This document shows, one piece after another, positions 52,735-63,232 of a stretch of DNA of 64,000 nt. The position numbers were made by a program, and so were the translations under genes. The notes beneath the pieces are model-generated. The model was not told the origin of the DNA. It made no database searches and saw only the letters and a program-made list of their open reading frames with translations. Position 1 is the first letter of the stretch. Every line of letters starts with the position of its first letter. Where the stretch lies: the NCBI GenBank assembly GCA_963281255.1, contig OY725488.1:11257524-11321523 (forward strand), given 5' to 3'. Source of the DNA: Aphrocallistes beatrix. Lineage: Eukaryota > Porifera > Hexactinellida > Sceptrulophora > Aphrocallistidae.

Positions 52735-53560
52735 TAATTGTAAACAAAAGGGGTCAACGAAAAATTTTTCATATGGATCCGAAAATATGATATTCAAAAT
52801 CTACACCCCTGAAAACCCCATGTCAAACGTTGAAACCAAGTTTCGAGCATATTTTTGAGATTTGTTTACTTTATGTATCTAATGCAGTGATTCTCAAAGT
52901 GGGCCGTAGAGCCCCCCAGGGGGCGCTGAAAGGTTGTTGGGGGGGCGCTGAAAGGTTGTTGGAGGGGCGTTGGGGGGGCGCTATAATGTAAGGGGGCGCT
53001 GGGGGGCGCTAATGTGTTTTGTTAGCAATACATCTACGACATTTGAACTTCAAAAAAATATGTATTCCAGAATATTGATGGTCAATCTTTGAAACAAATT
53101 TCAACATTCATTGTAGTTGTTAGAGCTAGAAAGTACAATAATCACACAGTCAATGGTTTCCCGTGACTAATTAATACAATAATTACACTGTTGATGGCTT
53201 ACAGATCATGAGTAAGGGGAGGGGGCGGTGTCGACAGTAAAATCCTGATTAGGGGGCGGTGTGCTAAATTAGTTTGAGAAACACTGATCTAATGTAAACA
53301 AAAGTAAACAAATAATTTATCATATCGTTCTGAAAATATGATATTCGATATTTACACCCCTAAAAACCCCATGTCAACCGTTGGAAGCTAGTTTCTAGTC
53401 TATTTTGTAATTTGTTTACTTTATGTATCTATTGTAAACAAAAGTAAACAAATTAATTTTCAAATCTACTCGAAAATATGATATTCGAAATCTACACCCC
53501 TGAAAACCCCATATCAACCGTTGGAAGCTAGTCTTTAGCATTATTTTCAAAATTCATCTA
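52735..53560. repeat. Tandem repeat, three units of about 130 bp, split by a MITE
   Basis: Units start near GTAAACAAAAG and contain GAAAATATGATATTC, CTACACCCCTGAAAACCCCA and TTTGTTTACTTTATGTATCT. They lie at about 52735-52884, 53293-53430 and 53431-53560. A related unit is in M1 (2950-3060), so the array is probably internal to the same element family. Confidence 0.7.
52885..53286. mobile_element. hAT-type MITE with perfect 8-bp target duplication
   Basis: Terminal repeats CAGTGATTCTCAAAGT and, inverted, CAGTGTTTCTCAAACT fit the CAGTG ends of hAT elements. The flanks are a perfect duplication ATCTAATG (52877-52884 and 53287-53294). The element is 402 bp, non-coding, and rich in G runs at the left end (GGGGGCGCTG repeats). 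Good terminal repeats suggest a fairly recent insertion. Confidence 0.88.
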
Positions 53561-53779
53561 ATGGTGTGAAAATATGTATATATAGGTGTGAAAATATGCA
53601 CATAATTTTTTTAATTGCTATACACTATAATACATTTAAGATATTAATAAACATAAGTTGTAGCTTTGAAGTAGTATTAATAATGACGATCTATTGGAGT
53701 GTCGTACAATAATTTCCATTGTGATAGTGTAGTCATTAATTTTGTATAGGAAAGGTGTGAAAAATTGTTTTCCATTTTT

Positions 53780-54020
53780 TTTGCAGAGGTGTGAAAATTT
53801 CGCTTACATCTTAGAACTTAATCGTAGAAATATCATTTGACACCTACATGTAAATTTTCATATCTCTACGACTTGACAATTCTTCAATCAATTCGAACAA
53901 ACAAAAAAATCCTAGCATTTTAATATATAAGATTATAACAAGCGCGCTTCGCTTGCTTGTGCTACACGCTGAATGCTTCGTATCCTCGAGACTCGCCCTA
54001 AGGGCGCCTGAGCTAATGCA
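53780..54020 (-). mobile_element. Helitron/HINE-like repeat, copy M4, head-to-tail junction
   Basis: On the minus strand a hairpin end (53940-53956) is followed within a few bases by TCTTATATATTAAAATGCTA and a T/G-rich stretch, resembling a Helitron 5' end (TC start). This reads as one element ending against the start of another, or as one element with both features. The stretch 53780-53925 matches 3480-3575. Confidence 0.45.
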
Positions 54021-54204
54021 ATGATAATAGCCTATTTCAGAGATTGGTGCTATATTTGTTATTATATGGTGATATTTACATCTGGACTCTCGTCTGCTTT
54101 CCTCAAAATATGGTAAATTGTACTAACCATAAATTGCAGGATTTTACTAGTATAATTGGTTAATAGGGATTAATTAGAACTCAAGTGAGCATATTCATAC
54201 TGTT

Positions 54205-54345
54205 TCGTAGTTCTACTCGCATCCTCTCTACCTTGTAGAAGTTATTCCAAGTCGTAAACCTCTCTGAACTCTACATCACATATGATACAGCGAATCATAA
54301 TCGAGCCTCTCCACTTATTTTCGTACATGTCAAATTGAGAAAGTA
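54205..54345 (-). pseudogene. r4: isolated zinc-finger relic of a helicase
   Basis: On the minus strand MYENKWRGSIMIRCIICDVE and FREVYDLE followed by a stop correspond to the KIRCVICKVEFRDVPNLETH C2H2 region of H6/H9/H11. Nothing of the flanking gene is readable. About 45 codons survive. Confidence 0.6.
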
Positions 54346-54754
54346 ATGGTTCTACATTTATATTTGTTGTATAGTGTGCTCATTTATACATAAGAATTGT
54401 AATGTCATCCTTGGAGTTATAAAATTCTCAGAATTCACAAAAATAATTGATAGAATCGATTAGAAATTTACGTATTGCATTTAAGTATTGCACGTTTCGT
54501 GATTCATTATAACTTGTGTGGATAAGCATTTATAGAGTTGCACCCAGGTTAAACTTTAAACTCTTTACCATATAAGGAGTACCCAAATTTTGTGCAATTT
54601 GGCCCAAAATATATCCTATGTTTACTACACCTCTGCTCTAGGATAGTAATAATTCTGACTAGTCCGAAATAGAAATTGTATGTCTTAACAAGAAAAGAAA
54701 CAACTTTGCAATTAACTTTACAAAAAGAAAAAATGAAATGAGGGCATACAAAAA

Positions 54755-54774
54755 GCATTAGAGGCTACTCCAGT
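54755..54774 (-). promoter_or_regulatory. Conserved 3' flank motif of H11
   Basis: GCATTAGAGGCTACTCCAGT, the most diverged clade B copy. Confidence 0.45.
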
Positions 54775-54933
54775 AAAAACCATATACAAAACTATACATC
54801 AACACTATGTACTCACATTAGAGAATTTTTCCATTCAGTTACTAGCTAGGTTATTTTAGGTGGAAAAGATTGTAGTAGCTATGCTGCGGGGGCTTGCGTA
54901 CCATTGGTTGCATTTATTGGATTGGAGGACGGA

Positions 54934-57900
54934 TTATATCCGTCGAGGGCTACGTTGTTTCTTCAAATTATCCAAAGCTATTTTTGCAAATGTTAGCTGG
55001 TCCTTAATAGCAGCTGTTATTGCTCTGCTTCCATTAGTCTCTGTAATCTCCTGTTGGCATGTGGTTATGAATAGTTGTAGAGAATTGAATTTAGTCCGGT
55101 ATGACTCATTAAAATGATCTTCTGGTGGAAATACGTCTTCGAACGATCTAACTGAATCGCCTGTTATTTTGCTCTCAGTTGGTTTAGTTGTTTTCCCTTC
55201 TACCTTCTCTCTATTCTTGCACCTTTTAAGCTCGAAAGATTGCTTTTCCAAATTATCGAGAGCGATTCTTGCATATGTCAGCTGATCATTGATAACTGCA
55301 GCGATATAAGAGCTAGTATGAACTTGCGTAATTTCCTGTTGGCAGGTCGTTATAAATAGATACAGAGCATTGAACTTGGTTTGGTGCAATGCATTTGGTA
55401 TGGTGGCCTCCTCAATAGGATCTTCAGGTGGGGCCATACCTTTAGCCCCTCCAATAGGACTAGTTTCTTTTGTTCCGGTTGTTCTCGCGGTTTTTGCCTC
55501 TGTTCCAGTTGTTCTCGAGGTTTTTGTATATGTTTTCTTTTCCTTTCCTTTGGATTTTGGAACTTCAAAATCTTCCAATTCTTCTAACGATTGGAAGAAT
55601 CCCCTATTTCCTTTACAAGCACCTACGTATTTACTCCACACATTAGAACACTCCCCAATGTTAGTCACACAATCTGAATCTCCTATCACCACAACCCATC
55701 CTCTAGCCCGAGTTAGAATAGTATTGAACTGTTTAACATCATCTAGTAGACCTAGGTCTAACCTTTCTTCCAATGATATGTCCTTAGGAACATCAGTGGT
55801 CGTTCTTATAGTATTAACGACAATGAGATCGTATTCCATTCCTTGAATGCCTTCTAGGTTCTTAACAGCAATCGTGCGTTTATTAACACAGTTTCTCTTT
55901 TGACAGAATTGGTCCTTGTATCGGAAATGGCCTTGATTCATACACTTCGTTTCTTCATCTCTCAAATAATCGTATATCAACCTGACTTGAGATTTGTAGG
56001 TCGTCAGGACGGCCATGTTTTCAACTCGAACACCTAAATTCGCGAACTTTTGCAATACTCCAACAGTTAGCTCTCAGCTTCTTCTTCGTTATAGAAAGAA
56101 GGGAACCCGTGGAGACGTCTCTCTTCTCCTTTCACGTGGAGGAAAGAAAGAGATGGGAAGTCAGCAGGACCTTCTAAAGTGGGTGGATTAGAACGCAGAC
56201 TTCCTTCATAGAACAGTTCTGAAAGAAAGCAAACTATCTCCACGCTTGACCTGAAATTTTCTAACAGAGTGATATTACATTTGTAAGGACTCTGAGGTTG
56301 GTACTCTGGTAAAGTCTCGAAACGTTCTAACAGAGAATTATCTAAGTTAAACTGACGTCCGTGCTTGGAGAGAATCAGAGGTCGAGATTGTCTGACGTCA
56401 CCTGCTAGTGCTATCTTAGTGTCTAATCCAGCTAGAGACAAAGGTATGCAAGCCTCTGGCTCTATCAGCTGAGCTGCTTCGTCAATGAAGATGTGAGTGA
56501 ATAGATTCTTTGTACAGTCACGATCTTTCGGATGGATTAAACTGGAACTTGCTACAGTAGTGGTCACTACGATGGAACACCTCTCAAGTTCATCCAATGG
56601 CAGTCTTTCATATGCTCCATCTCGTATATTTGTGAATTTATGTAACTTCTTCTTCCAATGTATATTCCTCGTAGCAGCAAAATGTCGGTATAACTTCGGC
56701 CTTCGACTTCGCTTCTCGTAGAGCATATCAATTCCATCGAAATATTCAGATAGCAAATCTATGTACAAGTTCGCACAACTCTTTGTTTTGGTTACAATGA
56801 GAATTCTAGAATTATGAAATTTCAATGCAATCAATCTAGCCGCAATTGCTAAAGTTTTCGTCTTACCACATCCGAAGGGACCGCAAATAATAGTAGGGAT
56901 GCTAGTGTATTTGGAGTTGATGATACTATACACGGCTTTCTTCTGCGCGGTGGTTAGAGTTTCATCTTCAAGCAAGCTGAGTAGATAGTCTTCATCCCAG
57001 TGACTAGGTGTGTTTATATGTCTCAAAGATGGAAATAAAATAGCTTCTTTTAATGGTTTCATATCGTCTAGAGCTTGGCGCATTTTCTCATACTCGTCAC
57101 GTTCTGGCATAAACCTAACCATCGCTAATCCTCCACTCCTTTCACAGGTCTCAATCGTGTCTATCGTGACTGAAAATATGAGGTAATCAATACCTGTACG
57201 TACACAGTAACATTCATATGCATTTTTTGTATTTTTCGGGATTATGTAGGCTATTTTAGGAGGTCGGAAAGCACGGTAACCCTCAAAGAGTTGATGTTTC
57301 AGATTAAATCGGATAAAATAATGATTGTGTTTTGCAGTTTCCATTCTCTCCTGACCATAGTCGTTTTCAAGAGGAATTTCTTGATCAACTGTTTTGTAGG
57401 ATATTTCATAGTCATAGAGGTCATACTTTATTAGAGATTTCCTGTGCTCGTACTCTTCAAGCTGTAACAAAGTTTGGAATCTGATCCCGTAACTACTTTT
57501 AACGATTTTATCATTGATCTTATCAAAAAATCCTTCTTTAAGCCTTTCCTCCATATTTTCTGGTATTCTATGCTTATTCAGAGAACCTTTATTGTTAAAA
57601 AGTTGGAATTTGTGTTTCCAATTGATTGAAAGAATATCCTGAGCTGGAGGGACTTTTTTCTTTAGAGGTGGTTTGGTCTTATCTATAAATGATTCATTTG
57701 CGCCTTGAAAAGTCACCCCTTTCACCTTAACCTTGACTTCCCTAGCTACTAGTCCACCATCCATACACTCAACCACGAAGTAGACTCGATGCTGTCCTAT
57801 TTGAGACTTAAATACAAGAGTGACGTCGATATACGCTGCACGCTCTATCTCCTGTTGCAACTCATAGCAAATTCTATTAGGAGTATCGGGAAACTTTATT

Positions 57901-58967
57901 TCGCTCCAGATACCACCTTCCACACCCTTAAGCACTCTTTCCAGCTTGAACATGTTGCGATCGTCGTACAACGTAATACCATGTAAGAGCTCACGTTTAG
58001 ATGATTTTATCCTGAACACCCATTTAAACTCTTTGGTAGACCCTTCCATTGTTTGTCTTAGATTATTATTGCAAAGTATTTCGATATGTTCTGGCATATT
58101 TTTAACAATATCCTTTATCTTTTGATCCTCAATTTCTCCTTGCACTTGCCAAAAATATTCGGACTCTCCTTCTACCTCCTCGGATTCATGCTGATTCTTA
58201 GAGGAAGAAAAAGGTTTAGATTTGCTGCTAGAATGACTGCTACTAGGATTAGCATTGCCACTGGCATAACTCCTGGAACTCTGTGACTTAGATCTAGACG
58301 AACTTTGCCCTCTCCTTTTCTTACGGCTTTCTTCTTCCGCTATCTGAGCTTGTATCCATACATTTAACTCTTCCTCTGAATGTGCGTGCTTACATCCAAA
58401 AAGATAGTCACATCTCCCATGCTTCATGAAATGTCTGCACAGTTCATAGGTATCCAGACCAAAAGGGACTTTAGGTCTTTCCCTTATGGGACCCTTATAC
58501 AGCAGACTAGACCCGACTTCAGGTAGTATCTTCATGCTGGTAGTTCTACTCGCATGTTCGTTACTTCGTAGATGTGTTTGCAAATTGTAACCATCCTCGA
58601 ACTCGACTCTACATATGATACAATGAATTTTATTCGAACTAGGGTTCGTCATCTCTTCGAGCAGTTTATCTTCCTCTAGCCAAACCTCTAGCTCAAGTAT
58701 GTTGTGAGCATATCGACACCGATCTCCTCGATCACATACATCAGTTATGCTGGAATTACAAAGTATGTTCTCGCTATAATACAGTTTGCGGCGAATTTCG
58801 TAATACGTGTTATCTGGCTGATAGTAGCCTACCTTCATTCCCATCCATTCCCCTCCACATGAATTACAAGTGCCTTGTGTTTTTGTCTCTGCTAAGATTG
58901 GCTTCCCGCTTGTTTTCGTTTGATTGAAACAGTACTTGCATACGCGATATGTCTTGTATCTGCTCAT
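54934..58967 (-). pseudogene. H11: clade B zinc-finger SF1B helicase with one frameshift and lost tail
   Basis: The first frame, 56067-58967 (966 residues, MSRYKTYRVCKYCF start), holds the four zinc motifs, a short Ser/Lys linker, the middle domain, the H6/H9-type stalk (NKHRIPENMEERLKEGFFDK) and helicase motifs I-IV. Walker A is at 696-703 and DEAA at 829-832. A two-base AG expansion near 56070-56074 within EEEAELTVG ends the frame. The second frame (54934-56055) carries motifs V and VI (IQGME, LTRARGW) and two CQQE modules, then runs out of frame into the old tail, whose codons (STDIIRPP..., PPQHSYYN) remain readable at 54853-54955. Without motifs V-VI the first product would not be an active helicase. 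E-box promoter block lies upstream. Confidence 0.82.
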
Positions 58968-60602
58968 TTCTAGGCTAGTTTATTGAAGAATAGAGATAAA
59001 GAACAAGATTTTCATATCATCATGCTCAATTTGAATAAACAGAAATTATTGGGGATAAAGTACTGCTAAATATTTTCATAGTTTTATTATTTTGACCAAG
59101 CCTAAACCATTATATACGCATGCTGTCTCAATAGTTCCGCAACAAACACATTTACTTTCTTTATTAAAATGAGTAAATTGGAGAATGTATTGACTACTTA
59201 AACCCCGATTAAGCCTAAGGGTTTATTCTATTTATGGCATAGACCTCACACATTTACGTAGGGTTTCCCAGCCCAAATTGACTTATCAAAATTCCTAGAT
59301 AATATTTTAATCAATAAATGTAACTGATTTGCCATTTTAACTTATTGAAATGAAGTTATGAGAGTTTCTAGTACATCTCCGAATTCACTAATCTAGTACA
59401 TCTCCGAATTCACTAAAGGATTTTAATTCGAGAATTTCTAGTGATAATTATTAATAGAGAATTAACTAGAGATAATATATTTGAACAGAAACATTATATT
59501 GTGATGGCCTCAATGCCTAACAGTATGATCATAATAACATACTATAAGATGATTCAGTATAATCATATATTATTGAACTGAACCCGCTTCTAATTAATTA
59601 AAAAGTGCAGACAATCATCTAGTTATTAAGACAGATATGCCAATGATTCAGTCACGTGTTGAGAGTCCCGTGTGCAGTTAGGTTTATGGAAAATACCTAC
59701 CAAGTACAGAACTAGAAAACATTGATTAATTCTGAGAGTTCACTCAATCAATACATTGTTGAGGTCATGACGATTTTTATCCTTATATACATAGATCGTT
59801 GCATCGTTGCTTATATACGTATGCATGAATGTATGCCGAACGCGCGCTACTGCGAAATCTAATGGTCTGTTTTTTTAAGAAATTTCGCATCTTTATAGTG
59901 TATGTGTGCACTAGCAATATTCTTTCGCGTGATCCCATCACTTCTGGGTTTTACAATCGTATATTCACATTCAACATCTCCACTGCAAAGCTTTGTTTAA
60001 AGATACTATAAATATATAAGATCTCAATGGCATAATTATATAGGATATTTCACTATTTAGAATCCGATTTTTGCACTTTAAAAGTAATAATATGGCTATC
60101 TTATTAGTTATTAACATATATGTATATGTACATATTTTCACACCTTTTGAAATATTCATTTAAAGTTAGAGATGAGAAATAAATGGCTATATAGGGTATT
60201 CTAAGTACTATGTAGATTCCAAATTTCACACTTAGAAAGCTCTAAACGAGCATTTCCATTATATTACGATATTTACACTTTACGTTACTTCGAGTCACTT
60301 AGAGGAGCTGCACTATTGGTCTATCGACCGACATTTTTTAGTAATTCTAAGACGTGTCCCATATTATTGTGGGCTGAAGACATAAAATTGGTAAAGGGTC
60401 AAAAGTAATCATAAAATGGAGTTATTGTTCACTAACTTTAAAATACTTCAAACAATACAACAGTTTCCTTAAAAAATACACAATATTATTGTTAAAAGGT
60501 TCATATGTACACATGATGCAATTAAGTTTGAGATAAAAGTCGAAATCCACAATTTGTGTTTGAGTGTTCCTCCTGTATTACTATAGTTCTTCTTTAATTC
60601 AT
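58968..60602. other. Promoter region of H11 and 3' flank of H12
   Basis: H11 leader (CTAG at 58975), a direct repeat of about 20 bases CTAGTACATCTCCGAATTCA near 59368-59415, the conserved promoter block (about 59390-59690), then AT-rich DNA. The last 80 bases resemble the H7 3' flank. No gene is seen. Confidence 0.5.
59501..59658 (-). promoter_or_regulatory. H11 promoter block with E-box
   Basis: CACGTG at 59653-59658 and the conserved segment at about 59501-59533 match H6 and H9 in order and spacing. The TATA box position is not conserved (GGGTTC followed by no TATAAATAG), so the promoter may be weaker. Confidence 0.5.
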
Positions 60603-62366
60603 TTAAAGAGTTTTTTGCTGCTCCAAGTAACGTTGTCTCTCCAAATTCCCTAAAGATATTTTCACAAATGTCAATTGTTCATTAATAGCAGCTGCTATCT
60701 CTGTATTATCATGAACCTGAGTTATCTCTTGCTGGCAGATAGTTACGAATCTGTGTAGAGAGTTAGACTTATTCTGATATGTCTCTTCAGTTTGATTCTG
60801 AAGTGGAACCACGTCTTCAGACGGTCTAATTGAGTTTCTTGTCCTACTTGACTCAGCTGGATTAGTTTTTTGAACCAATGAATTTTCTCTCTTTTCACGT
60901 TTTTTAACTTCAAAAGTTTGTTTTTCCAAATTCTCAAGTGCGATTTTCGCAAATGTCAACTGATCATGAATAGCCGTAATTATCTCTGTGTTATCATGAA
61001 CCTGAGTTATCTCTTGCTGGCAGATAGCTACGAATCTGTGTAGAGAGTTAGACTTGTTCTGATATGTCCCTTCAGTATAACCCTGAAGTGGAACCACGTC
61101 TTCGAACGGTCTAATTGAGTTTCCTGTCTTACTTGACTCAACTGGATTAGCCTTTCGAACCATTGACTTTTCTCTATCTTTACAAGTGACCCCTTTCACC
61201 TTAACGTTAACTTTCCTTGCTACTAGTCCACCATCCATGCACTCCACTACAATGTAGACTTGATGCTGTCCTATTTTAGGTTTGAATGCTAAAGTGACAT
61301 CGATGAACGTAGTACTATTTATTTCCTGTTGCAACTGATAGCAAGTTCTATTAGGAATATAGGGGAACTTTATCTCGCAATATTTACCACCTTCCACACC
61401 CTTATGCACTCCTTCTAGCTTAAACACGTTTCGATCTTCGTATAACGTAATTCCCTGTAAGATCTCTTGTTTAGATGATTTTATCCTGAACACCCATTTA
61501 AACTCTTTAGGAGACTCATCCATTATCTGTTCCAGATGATTGTTACAAAGTATCTCGATATGTTTAGGCCTATTCTTAACAACATCCTCTATTGTCAAGA
61601 ATTGTATTTCTCCTTGCACTCCCCTATAATATTCTGAATCTCCTTCTATTTGATTCGGTATATCCCGTCTTTGAGATTTAAATCTCGAATGACTGCTGGT
61701 GTCAGTAGCTATACCGCTTGAGTAGCTACTGGAAATCGGAGGCTTAGCTCTAGAAGAATTCTCCTCAGCCATCTGAGCTTGTTTCCATACTTTTAGCTCT
61801 TCCTTTGAATGTGCGTACTTACATCCAGTAGAAAAGTCGCACCTCCCATGCCTCATGAAATTTCGACACATTTCATACGTATCTTTGCTAAAAGGGACTT
61901 TAGGCCTTGCCCTTATGGGGCCCTTGTACTGGCCGTTAGTTCTAGTCACGTGATCTCTGCTTTGTAGATGTGTTTCTAGGTTGGGAACATCTCTGAACTC
62001 GATTTTACAAATGACACAGCGAATCTTATTCGTAATAACGTTTTTCATTTCTGTGAGCAGTTTTTCCTCCTCCTCTATCCACAGCTCTAGCTCAAGTCTG
62101 TTGTGAGCATATCGACACTTCTCACCTTGATTACATTTATCTTTAATGTTCAAACGACACAGTTCATTCTCGCTGTTATACTGCCTGCGACGAACTTGAT
62201 AATACTTTTTATCTGGATTATAGTATCCGATGTTTATGCCCACCCATTCGCCTCCACATGAGATACAAGTGCCTAGATAACTTGACTCTTCTAAGACTGG
62301 AGGATTACTAGTCTTTGTCAGATTGAAACAGTACTTGCACACGGGATAAGTCTCGTATTGACTCAT
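60603..62366 (-). CDS. H12: helicase-less paralog, zinc cassette plus two CQQE modules, 587 aa
   Basis: An uninterrupted ORF starting MSQYETYPVCKYCF. Zinc ribbon C10/C13/C34/C37, CCCH (CRLNIKDKCNQGEKCRYAH), C2H2 (CVICKIEF...HLQSRDH), CCCH (CRNFMRHGRCDFSTGCKYAH) and the beta-rich middle domain are intact. At residue about 395 (plus 61183-61187) the chain passes from VNVKVKGVT straight to CKDREKSMVRK, the spacer before the CQQE modules. The stalk, Walker A, DEAA and all other helicase motifs, roughly 700-800 residues, are absent in frame. Two nearly identical halves of about 97 residues, each spacer plus CQQE module, finish the protein; no Pro/Gln tail. It could bind RNA and partners without unwinding, for instance as a competitor of full-length copies. 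That is inference; a deletion product without function is the alternative, though all ligands are kept. Confidence 0.85.
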   Translation of the reverse strand: MSQYETYPVCKYCFNLTKTSNPPVLEESSYLGTCISCGGEWVGINIGYYNPDKKYYQVRRRQYNSENELCRLNIKDKCNQGEKCRYAHNRLELELWIEEEEKLLTEMKNVITNKIRCVICKIEFRDVPNLETHLQSRDHVTRTNGQYKGPIRARPKVPFSKDTYEMCRNFMRHGRCDFSTGCKYAHSKEELKVWKQAQMAEENSSRAKPPISSSYSSGIATDTSSHSRFKSQRRDIPNQIEGDSEYYRGVQGEIQFLTIEDVVKNRPKHIEILCNNHLEQIMDESPKEFKWVFRIKSSKQEILQGITLYEDRNVFKLEGVHKGVEGGKYCEIKFPYIPNRTCYQLQQEINSTTFIDVTLAFKPKIGQHQVYIVVECMDGGLVARKVNVKVKGVTCKDREKSMVRKANPVESSKTGNSIRPFEDVVPLQGYTEGTYQNKSNSLHRFVAICQQEITQVHDNTEIITAIHDQLTFAKIALENLEKQTFEVKKREKRENSLVQKTNPAESSRTRNSIRPSEDVVPLQNQTEETYQNKSNSLHRFVTICQQEITQVHDNTEIAAAINEQLTFVKISLGNLERQRYLEQQKTL

Positions 62367-63232
62367 TTCATGCTAGTATATTAATTCTATTGGAATAAGG
62401 ATACAAAAAATTTCAAATCTTATGCAACTGTAAGAATTAAAGCAGATATTATTCCTGACAGAGTACGATTAAGGACCTTCCCAAATGCTTTGTAATTTTA
62501 ACTAAATTTATCTCAATATGGACCAGTTGTGCAGAAATATTTGTAAATTTTAAACTGAATGTTCACACATAAAAGGTAGATTGTAGTTGATGGTATTATT
62601 TGATAGATCATATATTTACCGATAATACACCTGGATAACCAAATTGACATTTTGGCAGTACAAATAATTTGCTCCATAACTTTGAAACTGTTTTATTTCA
62701 GGCAATTGAAATGTACAATCGGTGAACAGAAAATTAAAATTATCAATCAAATTGTACCATCTATTAGTGTCTAGTTTGCCATCTTTGAAATAGAACTCTA
62801 ATCAGTTAAATTACACTTACTTATGAATGCAGGAATGTGCAAACGTTCCAATGAAAATTTACGCATATTTCTAAACAACTGTTCCGTGGTGAGATCTACA
62901 CTTATTGAGCATTCATAATGTTATTCGGAATAAAATAGCCTAAATTCGTTTCAAGTATTGCTTGTTACGCAGCATGATGATAACAAACATATTTTAACAA
63001 CGGATTCGGGTACTACGATATATTGTTTGTATAATTTATTACTAGCATAAATTACTAAAGTCTATCGTACACAGAAAATGATTTCTAATATTGTGAAATC
63101 ACATTAAGTTACAATTTCGTCCTTGGTCCAAAAAATAAAACTTGTGCCACTGATTTCGTATGCTATTATCAAACAAACAAAATATAAAAGATATGTCAAA
63201 TAAAAGCACATTCTAAAATGACGGACAATATG
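62367..63232. other. Spacer between H12 and the membrane-protein gene
   Basis: H12 leader with YAG motifs at 62373 and about 62386, then AT-rich DNA. On the minus strand an AATAAA (63035-63040) lies about 195 bases past the stop of the membrane-protein gene and may be its poly(A) signal. Nothing else is seen. Confidence 0.5.

Larger units (their letters stand above)
51820..54933. other. Repeat-rich spacer between H10 and H11
   Basis: The largest spacer in the array. It holds the H10 leader, a transposon end inserted into what matches the H8 promoter region (break near 52078), three further Helitron/HINE-like ends, an intact hAT MITE with tandem repeats around it, relic r4, and the H11 3' flank. 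No intact gene is seen. Confidence 0.6.

Noticed and set aside
1-62366. Viral origin of the zinc-finger plus SF1 helicase genes
   Set aside because: Some RNA viruses pair a zinc domain with an SF1 helicase, but the stalk, motif IV-VI blocks and CCCH fingers are those of animal HELZ-type proteins, and no viral genes accompany them.
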